This document shows, piece by piece, positions 10,147-17,229 of a stretch of 64,000 nucleotides of DNA. Positions within the stretch are counted from its first letter, which is position 1. Every line of letters starts with the position of its first letter. The position numbers were made by a program, and so were the translations under genes. Source of the DNA: Caulobacter sp048541825 (lineage in GTDB: Bacteria > Pseudomonadota > Alphaproteobacteria > Caulobacterales > Caulobacteraceae); the NCBI RefSeq assembly GCF_048541825.1, contig NZ_CP183332.1, positions 3,286,001 through 3,350,000 on the forward strand, given 5' to 3'. A model generated the notes under the pieces. It had not been told where the DNA came from and ran no database searches. It saw only the letters and a list, made by a program, of their open reading frames with translations.

Positions 10147-11049
10147 TCAGAAGGCCGGGGCACGCTGACTGACTCGCACCCAGTCCACCTCCATCATCGC
10201 CGGCAGAGCCGCTTCGTCCACCCCCTTGGCGTTCTCGCCCTCGGGCCAGGCGCCGCCGAAGGCGAGGTTGAGGATCAGATGGAAGGGTTGGTCGAACGGG
10301 GCGGGCCCGGCCGCGCCGTCAGCCGGCTTCCAGTCCTCCGCCGTGGCCCGGAAATAGCGGACGCCGTCCACGAACCAGTCGATCTGGCCCGGCGACCACT
10401 CGACCGCATAGACGTGAAAGCCGTCGGCCGAGGGCGGCATCGCGAACGGGCCGCTGCGCTGACGATGATCAGCGCCAGACCCCTTGCCGAAATGGATCGT
10501 GCCGAAGATCCGGTTCTCGCGCCCGCCGTCACAGGCCTGGCACGGCGCGCCCAGATTGACGGTCTCCAGGATGTCGATCTCGCCCGATCTGGGCCAGCCG
10601 CCATAGGCGCTGGTCTCCGGCATCATCCAGATCGCCGGCCACACGCCCTGACCGCCCGGAACCCGGGCCCGCGCCTCGATCCGGCCATAGCGCCAGGACG
10701 CCTTGCCCTGGGTCAGGACCTTGCCCGAGGCATAGTCCCCGGTCTTGACCGGTCCGTCCGGCGGTCCCCACGGATTGGCGATGGCGGTCGTCGGGCGCTT
10801 CAGCGCCGTCAGGCGCAGGACACCGTCCTTCACCGTCACGATGTCGGGCGCGCCAGTATAGCACTGGCGCTCATTGTTGCCGCCGCCCCCGCAGTCGACA
10901 GCGGGAGACCACCGGGTCAGATCCAGACCGGCGCCGTCGAACTCATCGGCCCAGACCAGCCGCCAGGGCTTCTCGGCGGCGACGCCCGGCCAGCCGCTCA
11001 GAAGAGTCGCGGCGAGGGCGGCAAGGGCCAGAGATCTGCGTGCAGCCAT
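10147..11049 (-). CDS. Secreted glycoside hydrolase family 16 (beta-glucanase-like)
   Basis: Predicted endo-beta-glucanase, 300 residues, of the GH16 jelly-roll family that includes laminarinases and licheninases. The catalytic signature GEIDILE (nucleophile Glu, Asp, acid/base Glu) is present in PRSGEIDILETVN, and WADEFDGAGLDLTRW is the typical N-terminal strand. I chose the ATG at 11049 because it starts a signal peptide (MAARRSLALAALAATLLSG, cleavage near VAAE) and has GAGG seven bases upstream; an ATG at 11061 is also possible. Upstream of the TonB receptor on the same strand, it could release oligosaccharides for uptake. Confidence 0.9.
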   Translation of the reverse strand: MAARRSLALAALAATLLSGWPGVAAEKPWRLVWADEFDGAGLDLTRWSPAVDCGGGGNNERQCYTGAPDIVTVKDGVLRLTALKRPTTAIANPWGPPDGPVKTGDYASGKVLTQGKASWRYGRIEARARVPGGQGVWPAIWMMPETSAYGGWPRSGEIDILETVNLGAPCQACDGGRENRIFGTIHFGKGSGADHRQRSGPFAMPPSADGFHVYAVEWSPGQIDWFVDGVRYFRATAEDWKPADGAAGPAPFDQPFHLILNLAFGGAWPEGENAKGVDEAALPAMMEVDWVRVSQRAPAF

Positions 11050-11152
11050 GACCGACCTCATCAACGGAACCCGGCCAAGACTAGGCGCCGCGCCAGCATT
11101 CACAACCCCGTCAAATCTGCCTATGCAATGCCCCATGCCTCCTGGTCCCGAC

Positions 11153-11767
11153 ATGTCCCTGGAAACATCCTGCGGTCACAACCCGGTCTGCGGGGTGGAC
11201 GAGGCTGGCCGCGGCCCCTGGGCCGGACCGGTCAGCGCCGGGGCGGTGATCCTGGATCCCGCCCGCATTCCCAAGGGCCTCAACGACTCCAAGAAACTGT
11301 CGGCGAAAGCCCGCGCGGCGCTGGAGATCGAGATCAAGGCGACGGCCATCGCCTGGGGCGTGGGCCTGGCCAGCATCGAGGAAATCGAAGACCTCAACAT
11401 CCTGCACGCGGCGGGCCTGGCCATGCGCCGGGCCATCGAGGCGCTGGCGGTGACGCCGGCCTTTGCATTGGTTGATGGAAGTTATGCCTTCAAGCTGCCC
11501 TGCCCGGTCCAGACCGTGATCAAGGGCGACAGCCTGTCGTGCTCGATCGCCGCAGCCTCGATCCTGGCCAAGGAAGCCCGCGACCGGATCATGGTCGAGA
11601 TGGACAGCCTCTATCCCGGCTACGGCTTCGCCGGCCACAAGGGCTATCACGCGGCCAGCCATGTCGAGGGCCTGCGGAAACTGGGTCCCTCGCCGATCCA
11701 CAGGATAAGCTGGGCGCCCGTGAAACTGGCCGCCCAGGGCCTCCATCCCATGGGCCGCAGCGACTAG
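11153..11767 (+). CDS. rnhB: Ribonuclease HII
   Basis: Cleaves the RNA strand of RNA-DNA hybrids and removes misincorporated ribonucleotides. The signature VDEAGRGPWAGPV (metal-binding Asp16 and Glu17 in this numbering), the later LVDGSYAF Asp, and the AAASILAKEARD stretch are all present. From the ATG at 11153 it is 204 residues, normal for the family. In-frame ATGs at 11123 and 11135 are alternatives and none has a good ribosome-binding site, so the start is uncertain. Its end overlaps the convergent acyl-CoA dehydrogenase by 4 bases. Clustering of rnhB with ccrM is, from memory, also seen in C. crescentus. Confidence 0.93.
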   Translation: MSLETSCGHNPVCGVDEAGRGPWAGPVSAGAVILDPARIPKGLNDSKKLSAKARAALEIEIKATAIAWGVGLASIEEIEDLNILHAAGLAMRRAIEALAVTPAFALVDGSYAFKLPCPVQTVIKGDSLSCSIAAASILAKEARDRIMVEMDSLYPGYGFAGHKGYHAASHVEGLRKLGPSPIHRISWAPVKLAAQGLHPMGRSD

Positions 11768-12933
11768 ATCCCCATCTGCCGCGCGGCCAGGTCGCGCATG
11801 ATCTCCTCCGAGCCGCCGCCGATGGCATTGACCCGCACCTCGCGATAGATGCGCTCGATGCGGCTGCCGCGCATATAGCCCGCCCCGCCCATCACCTGCA
11901 TGGCCTCGCGCGCGCAGTATTCCAGGGTCTCGGTGGCCTGGACCTTGAGCAGGGCGATCTCGGCAATCGGCTGCTCGCCCTGGCTGATCCGCCAGGCCAG
12001 GGTTTCCAGCCAGGCCTGGGTGACGCTGATGCGCTTGTACATGTCGGCCAGCTTGTGGCGGATCACCTGGTGGTCAGCCAGGCGCTTGCCGAAGGTCTTG
12101 CGCTCGCGGGCCCAGACAATCGCGTCCTCCAGACAGACGCGGGAAAAGCCAAGGGCCCCGGCGGTCATGCCGATCCGCTCGCCATTGAAGTTGCGCATGA
12201 TCCCCGAAAAGCCCTGGTTCTCGGCCCCGATCAGGTTCTCGACCGGCACCCGCACGTCGTCGAAATAGAGGCTGGCGGTGTCGGACGCCCACCAGCCCTG
12301 CTTCTTCAGCGGCGTGCGGGAAAAGCCCTCGCGGTCGCGCTCGATCAGCAGCAGCGAGATGCCGCCCGCCCCCTCGCCGCCAGTGCGCACCGCCACCGTG
12401 TAGAAGTCGGCCCGCATGCCGCTGGTGATATAGGTCTTGCCGCCATTGACCACATAGACGTCGCCCTCGCGCCGGGCCGTGGTGGTCAAGGCGGCGACGT
12501 CGGAGCCAGCCGAGGGCTCGGTGATGGCCAGGGCCGAAATCTTCTCGCCCGCCAGCACCGGCGGAATGATCCGGGTCTTCAGCTCATCGCTGCCCAGGGC
12601 GCGGATCGGCGGCAGGCCGATGCCGTGGCTCATCAGGCTGGCATTGATCCCGCCGGCCCCGTGGCGGGCCATCTCCTGGCTGGTGATGATCGACATGAAC
12701 GGATCAGACGGCGAGCCGCCATATTCCTCAGGCCAGCCCAGGCCCAGCAGGCCGATTTCCGAGGCCTTGCGATACAGCTCGCGCGGAAACTCGCCCGCCT
12801 CGTCCCAGTCATCGACAAAGGGCATGATCTCCTTGGCCACCCAGCGGCGCAGGGTGTCGCGCCAGGCGGCATGGTGGTCCTGGTAGAAGGGGCTCTTGCG
12901 GCTGAGGTCCAGCGCTTCGAGGGGACTTTGCAT
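11764..12933 (-). CDS. Acyl-CoA dehydrogenase
   Basis: FAD-dependent dehydrogenase of about 389 residues that introduces the alpha-beta double bond into acyl-CoA thioesters. It shows the family flavin motif (ALAITEPSAGSDVAAL), the substrate/FAD-binding YITSGMRADFY region, and the C-terminal EYCAREAMQVMGGAGYMR plus GGGSEEIMRDL segments. The start MQSPLEALDLS (12933) is preferred because GGGAGA lies eight bases upstream. Specific substrate (short, medium or branched chain) cannot be judged. It is divergent from ccrM. Confidence 0.92.
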   Translation of the reverse strand: MQSPLEALDLSRKSPFYQDHHAAWRDTLRRWVAKEIMPFVDDWDEAGEFPRELYRKASEIGLLGLGWPEEYGGSPSDPFMSIITSQEMARHGAGGINASLMSHGIGLPPIRALGSDELKTRIIPPVLAGEKISALAITEPSAGSDVAALTTTARREGDVYVVNGGKTYITSGMRADFYTVAVRTGGEGAGGISLLLIERDREGFSRTPLKKQGWWASDTASLYFDDVRVPVENLIGAENQGFSGIMRNFNGERIGMTAGALGFSRVCLEDAIVWARERKTFGKRLADHQVIRHKLADMYKRISVTQAWLETLAWRISQGEQPIAEIALLKVQATETLEYCAREAMQVMGGAGYMRGSRIERIYREVRVNAIGGGSEEIMRDLAARQMGI

Positions 12934-13036
12934 GGCGTTCTCCCGGATCACGCCGTCCGTCTGGCGCGGATCTGGCGTGTGAGCCGATACGATCAGCAAG
13001 GCGCCGCTAGGGAAGTAAACCACCCGCGAGGGGCCG

Positions 13037-13053
13037 TTCACCTTTCGCTAACC
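13037..13053 (+). promoter_or_regulatory. CtrA-box-like sequence upstream of ccrM
   Basis: TTCA, seven bases, then CTAACC. This is a degenerate match to the CtrA recognition pattern TTAA-N7-TTAAC. In C. crescentus, ccrM transcription is activated by CtrA in predivisional cells (established knowledge). The site is 68 bases before the ATG, so its position is sensible, but the match is imperfect. Confidence 0.4.
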
Positions 13054-13082
13054 ACGCTTCTCAACCCGGCCTTCACCAACAA

Positions 13083-13094
13083 GACTCATGATTC
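13083..13094 (+). promoter_or_regulatory. Two GANTC methylation sites in the ccrM leader
   Basis: GACTC (13083-13087) and GATTC (13090-13094) lie two bases apart and 27-38 bases before the ccrM ATG. Both are targets of CcrM itself. A pair of GANTC sites in the ccrM leader is reported for C. crescentus, where methylation state influences ccrM transcription; here the arrangement is seen directly. Confidence 0.75.
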
Positions 13095-13120
13095 CGTTTG
13101 TTGTTTTACAGGACGCGGAC

Positions 13121-14197
13121 ATGACCTTCGGGCCGGAAACCATCATTCAGGGCGACTGCATCGAGGCGATGAACGCCCTGCCCGAGAAGTCGGTCGACCT
13201 GATCTTCGCCGACCCGCCCTACAATCTGCAGCTGGGCGGTGACCTGCTGCGTCCCGACAATTCCAAGGTCGACGCGGTCGACGACCACTGGGACCAGTTC
13301 GAGAGCTTCGCCGCCTACGACAAGTTCACCCGCGAGTGGCTGAAGGCCGCTCGCCGGGTGCTCAAGGACGACGGCGCGATCTGGGTGATCGGCAGCTATC
13401 ACAACATCTTCCGCGTCGGCGTGGCCGTGCAGGACCTGGGCTTCTGGATCCTCAACGACGTGATCTGGCGCAAGTCCAACCCGATGCCCAACTTCAAGGG
13501 CACCCGCTTCGCCAACGCCCACGAGACCCTGATCTGGGCCTCCAAGAGCCAGGCGGCCAAGCGCTACACCTTCAATTACGACGCCCTGAAGATGGCCAAT
13601 GACGAGGTGCAGATGCGCTCGGACTGGACCATCCCGCTGTGCACCGGCGAGGAGCGCATCAAGGGTTCGGACGGCAACAAGGCCCACCCGACCCAGAAGC
13701 CCGAGGCCCTGCTCTACCGGGTGATCCTGTCGACCACCAAGCCGGGCGACGTGATCCTGGATCCGTTCTTCGGCGTCGGCACCACCGGCGCCGCCGCCAA
13801 GCGACTGGGCCGCCGCTTCGTCGGCATCGAGCGCGAGTCTGACTATATCGAGCACGCCAAGACCCGCATCGCCAAGGTCATCCCGATCGCGCCGGAAGAC
13901 CTGGACGTCATGGGCTCCAAGCGCAGCGAGCCACGCGTGCCGTTCGGCACCATCGTCGAGAGCGGCCTGCTCAGCCCCGGCGACACCCTGTTCTGCTCCA
14001 AGGGCGCCCACGCGGCCAAGGTGCGGGCCGACGGCTCGATCACCGTGGGCGACCTGTCGGGCTCGATCCACAAGATCGGCGCCCTGGTGCAGTCGGCTCC
14101 GGCCTGCAACGGCTGGACCTACTGGCACTTCAAGACTGACGCTGGCTTGGCGCCGATCGACGTGCTGCGGGCCCAGGTCCGGGCGGGGATGAACTAG
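13121..14197 (+). CDS. ccrM: Cell-cycle-regulated DNA adenine methyltransferase CcrM
   Basis: Adenine-N6 methyltransferase that methylates GANTC at the end of the replication cycle and so times cell-cycle transcription in Caulobacter. It is a beta-class enzyme: DPPY at residues 31-34 precedes the SAM motif DPFFGVGTTGAAA, and the C-terminal 90 or so residues (from about 265) are the RAMA-type domain needed for DNA recognition. From the ATG at 13121 it is exactly 358 residues, the known length of C. crescentus CcrM. Earlier in-frame starts from 13088 fall in the GANTC leader and are not used. Its stop codon shares the palindrome CTAG (14194-14197) with the convergent mutY stop. In C. crescentus the protein is degraded by Lon. 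Confidence 0.97.
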   Translation: MTFGPETIIQGDCIEAMNALPEKSVDLIFADPPYNLQLGGDLLRPDNSKVDAVDDHWDQFESFAAYDKFTREWLKAARRVLKDDGAIWVIGSYHNIFRVGVAVQDLGFWILNDVIWRKSNPMPNFKGTRFANAHETLIWASKSQAAKRYTFNYDALKMANDEVQMRSDWTIPLCTGEERIKGSDGNKAHPTQKPEALLYRVILSTTKPGDVILDPFFGVGTTGAAAKRLGRRFVGIERESDYIEHAKTRIAKVIPIAPEDLDVMGSKRSEPRVPFGTIVESGLLSPGDTLFCSKGAHAAKVRADGSITVGDLSGSIHKIGALVQSAPACNGWTYWHFKTDAGLAPIDVLRAQVRAGMN

Positions 14198-15237
14198 AGC
14201 AGCCGCTCGCCCGCCAAAGCCGCCTTCAGGAAGACGCTGGGCAAGGCGCCCAGCCCTTCGCGCGGCGTCCAGACGAAATCGCCTTCTCCCTCAGCGGCAA
14301 AGACCCGCAGCGTCAGGGAGAAGTGCGTGAAGACGTGCTCGACTGCGCCGCGGTCCCGCCAGGCGGCGGCCAGGGGCGCGACGGCGAGCGCCTCCTCATC
14401 CGACCACGGCGTATTCCGCCAGTCGCTGGTCGGCAGGCCCAGCATGCCGCCGAGCAGACCCTTCGGCGGCCGCCTAACCAGGGCCACCTCATCGCCGCGC
14501 GTCAGCAGCCAGGCCACGCCGTGGCGACGGGGCCGGTCGGCCTTCTTCGTCTTGCGCGGATAGGCGGCCGGCGCGCCGGTCTTTAGCCCCTCGCACCCTT
14601 CCGAGATCGGGCAGAGGTCGCATAGCGGCGACTTGGGCCGGCAGACCGTGGCCCCCAGATCCATCAGCGCCTGGGCCCAGTCGCCGGGCCGGTCGGCCGT
14701 GACCAGCGACCCGGCCAGAGCCTTCAGTTCCGGCTTGGCGTCGGGCACGGGGGTCTCGACGGCGAATAACCGCGCCATCACTCGCTCGACATTGCCGTCG
14801 ACCACATTGGCCTGCCGGTCAAAGGCGATGGCGGCCACCGCGGCGGCCGTATAGGCCCCCACGCCCGGCAGGGCGCGCAGGCCTTCCTCCGTATCGGGAA
14901 AGACCCCGCCATGGTCGGCGGCGACGGCTCGGGCGCAGGCCAGCAGGTTGCGAGCCCGGGCATAGTAGCCGAGGCCGGCCCAGGCCCCCATCAGCTCGCC
15001 GTCCTCGACGGCGGCGAGATCCAGCACCGTCGGCCATCGCGCCGTGAAGCTCAGGAAATAGGGCGTGGCGTGCGGCACGGTGGTCTGTTGCAGCATCACT
15101 TCGGACAGCCACACCCGATAGGGATCGCTGCGCACCCCGTCGCGCCGGTCGGCCGGGCCGACACGCCAGGCCAGGTCGCGGGCCTGAAGGTCGTACCAAG
15201 CCAGCAAGGCCGAGCGGAGCGTGTCGCGGTCTTTCAT
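14194..15237 (-). CDS. mutY: A/G-specific adenine DNA glycosylase
   Basis: Removes adenine mispaired with 8-oxoguanine or guanine (base-excision repair). Length is 347 residues. The N terminus has SEVMLQQTTV, the helix-hairpin-helix LPGVGAYTAAAV is followed by the catalytic Asp in NVVDGNVERVMARL, and the iron-sulfur cysteines appear in CRPKSPLCDLCPISEGC. The C-terminal third is the NUDIX-like 8-oxoG recognition domain (GLLGGMLGLP). It converges on ccrM and is divergent from the DciA-like gene with a 57-base gap. Confidence 0.95.
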   Translation of the reverse strand: MKDRDTLRSALLAWYDLQARDLAWRVGPADRRDGVRSDPYRVWLSEVMLQQTTVPHATPYFLSFTARWPTVLDLAAVEDGELMGAWAGLGYYARARNLLACARAVAADHGGVFPDTEEGLRALPGVGAYTAAAVAAIAFDRQANVVDGNVERVMARLFAVETPVPDAKPELKALAGSLVTADRPGDWAQALMDLGATVCRPKSPLCDLCPISEGCEGLKTGAPAAYPRKTKKADRPRRHGVAWLLTRGDEVALVRRPPKGLLGGMLGLPTSDWRNTPWSDEEALAVAPLAAAWRDRGAVEHVFTHFSLTLRVFAAEGEGDFVWTPREGLGALPSVFLKAALAGERLL

Positions 15238-15294
15238 GCCTTCCGCCTACCTCAAACCTCGCCTGAGGCGAAGGCCGCGTGCTAGCTTGCCGCC

Positions 15295-15840
15295 ATGGCC
15301 CGCCGCCCCCTGCCCACCGCCGAAGAGGCCCTCGCGATCCTGCGCCAGCGCCGCACCCGGCCGCAGATTCGCCCGCCGCCGCCGGCCGGCAAGAACCTCG
15401 CGCCGCTGCTGAAGGCGCTGGAAGAAAAGTATGGCCAGGGCCCGGCCGCCCTGAAGACCCGCTGGAAGGAAATTGTCGGCGAGACCCTGGCGCGGCGCAC
15501 CGAACCGGTCCGTATCATCAAGGGTCGGAACGGCGCGGGCGGGGCGCTGGAACTGCGGGTCGATGGGCCCGTCGCTTCGTTGATCCAGCATCAGGCCCCG
15601 CAGATCACCGCCCGCCTCGACATGCTGCTGGGTCGGGGAACCGTCACCCGGCTGCGCATCGTTCAGGGCCCACTGAGCGCCGCCGCCGCGCCGGTGGCGT
15701 CAAAGCCCCGCCGCAAGCCGCCGCTGGACGCCGCCCTGGAACGCCAGCTGACCGACAGCCTGGCCGATCAACCCGACGGCGGCCTGAAAGACGCGCTGAT
15801 GAAGCTGGGGCGCGGCGTGCTGCGCAATGACCCTGGCTAA
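15295..15840 (+). CDS. DUF721 / DciA-like protein
   Basis: 181-residue protein with a DUF721 domain at about residues 30-125 (LKALEEKYGQGPAALKTRWKEIVG and LELRVDGPVASLIQHQ patterns). DUF721 proteins are relatives of DciA, the replicative-helicase operator of bacteria that lack DnaC; in alphaproteobacteria the domain comes with extra basic, proline-rich tails like those here (RRKPPLDAALERQ). A role in loading DnaB helicase is an inference from the family. It opens a plus-strand series with two DsbA-like genes and smc. Confidence 0.8.
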   Translation: MARRPLPTAEEALAILRQRRTRPQIRPPPPAGKNLAPLLKALEEKYGQGPAALKTRWKEIVGETLARRTEPVRIIKGRNGAGGALELRVDGPVASLIQHQAPQITARLDMLLGRGTVTRLRIVQGPLSAAAAPVASKPRRKPPLDAALERQLTDSLADQPDGGLKDALMKLGRGVLRNDPG

Positions 15841-15960
15841 AGCCGACACATTGACAACCCCGCCGCGATTGCGCTCATGCCAAGGCCTTATCAGCGCCGT
15901 TTTCGCACGCCTAAAGAATCGCGCTTAACTCCAACGCTCTCGCCTCAAGGAAGATCGATC

Positions 15961-16587
15961 ATGCGTCCGCTGACCCGCCGGCTCCTGACCGCCGTCGCAC
16001 TCACCGCCTCGCTGGGCGTTGGCCTCTCTGCCTGCTCGAAGAAAGACACCGCCTCGGCCGACGACATGCGCCTGGGCAACCCCGAGGCCAAGGTTACCGT
16101 CATCGAGTACGCCTCGACCTCGTGCAGCCACTGCGCGCGCTGGAACGAAGAGGTCTTCCCGGCTCTCAAGGCCAAGTACATCGACACCGGCAAGATCAAT
16201 TTCGTCTATCGCGAGATGCTGACGCCGCCCGCCCAGGTCGCCGCCGCCTCGTTCCTGATGGCTCGCTGTTCGGGCAAAGACAAGTATTTCGAGGTCGTCG
16301 ACTCGGTCTACCGCGCCCAGGAAGAGATGTTCACCACCGGCCAGTTCCGCGAGGTGCTGCTGCGCATCGGCCAGTCGGCCGGCCTGGACGAAGCCAAGTT
16401 CAACGCCTGCGTCACCGACGAGAAGGCGCTGAAGGCCCTGAACGATCGCGTCGAGAAGAACGCCAAGGCCTTCAACGTCCAGGGCACCCCGACCTTCATC
16501 GTCAATGGCAAGGTGGTCGGCGACGCCGCCGGCGGCGAGCGCAGCCTGGCCGAGCTGGACGCGGCTATCGCCGCCGCGTCCAAGTAA
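15961..16587 (+). CDS. DsbA-like thioredoxin-fold lipoprotein
   Basis: 208-residue thioredoxin-fold protein of the DsbA/DsbG-like 'thioredoxin_4' group. The start at 15961 begins a lipoprotein signal peptide: RRLLTAVALTASLGVGLSAC has the lipobox LSAC, so Cys is probably acylated and the protein membrane anchored facing the periplasm. The active-site motif is CSHC in STSCSHCARWNEE, and the conserved cis-Pro loop is QGTPTFIVNG. It probably makes or isomerises disulfides. The next gene, a paralogue, begins 11 bases downstream. The frame is open from 15877 but earlier starts lack a signal sequence. Confidence 0.9.
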   Translation: MRPLTRRLLTAVALTASLGVGLSACSKKDTASADDMRLGNPEAKVTVIEYASTSCSHCARWNEEVFPALKAKYIDTGKINFVYREMLTPPAQVAAASFLMARCSGKDKYFEVVDSVYRAQEEMFTTGQFREVLLRIGQSAGLDEAKFNACVTDEKALKALNDRVEKNAKAFNVQGTPTFIVNGKVVGDAAGGERSLAELDAAIAAASK

Positions 16588-16598
16588 AGGACGCCGCC

Positions 16599-17210
16599 TT
16601 GCCTCTCGACCGTCGCGCGCTGATCGCCTCCAGCCTGGTCCTCGCGGCCGGGCCGGCGATGGCGCGCGCCGCGCCGCTACCCGCCGCCCCGGGCGACATG
16701 GTGATGGGATCGCCGAAGGCGCCGATCCAGCTGGTGGTCTTCGCCTCGCCCAGCTGTTCGCACTGCGGTCACTGGTGGAACGACGATCTACCGGCAATCC
16801 GCAACGCCTATATCGACACCGGCAAGGTGCGGCTGGTGTTCCGCGAGTTCCTGACCGGGCCCGTCGAGTTCGCCGCCGCCGCCTTCCTGCTGGCCCGCCG
16901 GGTGGGCGCGCCCCGCTATTTCGCCGTGCTGGACGCGGTGTTCGCCAAGCAGACCACCATCCTTCAGAGCGGAGAGCTCTGGGAAGGCCTGCTGGCCATC
17001 GGCAAGGACTTTGGTCTGACCGAAGCCCAGTTCACAGCCGCCCTGCAGGATCAGCAGGCCCTGGCCGCGCTCAATGAGCGTGTCGAGATCGCCGGCGTGC
17101 GTGACAAGGTCAACCAGACGCCCACCTTCATCCTCGACGGCCGCAAGGTCCCTGGCGAACTGACCGCCGACAGCCTCAAGGCCGCCCTGCCCTCGTCGGC
17201 CAAGGGCTGA
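16599..17210 (+). CDS. DsbA-like periplasmic thiol-disulfide protein (TTG start)
   Basis: Second DsbA-like thioredoxin-fold protein, 203 residues, paralogous to the preceding gene (CSHC in SPSCSHCGHWWND; NQTPTFILDG loop; matching YIDTGKVRLVFREFLT stretch). No ATG lies near the signal peptide. The TTG at 16599 is the likely start because AAAGG sits eight bases upstream and it begins a signal sequence (LPLDRRALIASSLVLAAGPAMARA). Unlike its partner it has no lipobox, so it should be soluble in the periplasm. A GTG-started smc follows 19 bases downstream. Confidence 0.88.
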   Translation: MPLDRRALIASSLVLAAGPAMARAAPLPAAPGDMVMGSPKAPIQLVVFASPSCSHCGHWWNDDLPAIRNAYIDTGKVRLVFREFLTGPVEFAAAAFLLARRVGAPRYFAVLDAVFAKQTTILQSGELWEGLLAIGKDFGLTEAQFTAALQDQQALAALNERVEIAGVRDKVNQTPTFILDGRKVPGELTADSLKAALPSSAKG

Positions 17211-17229
17211 GGCGAAGGGAGCCGCCTCC

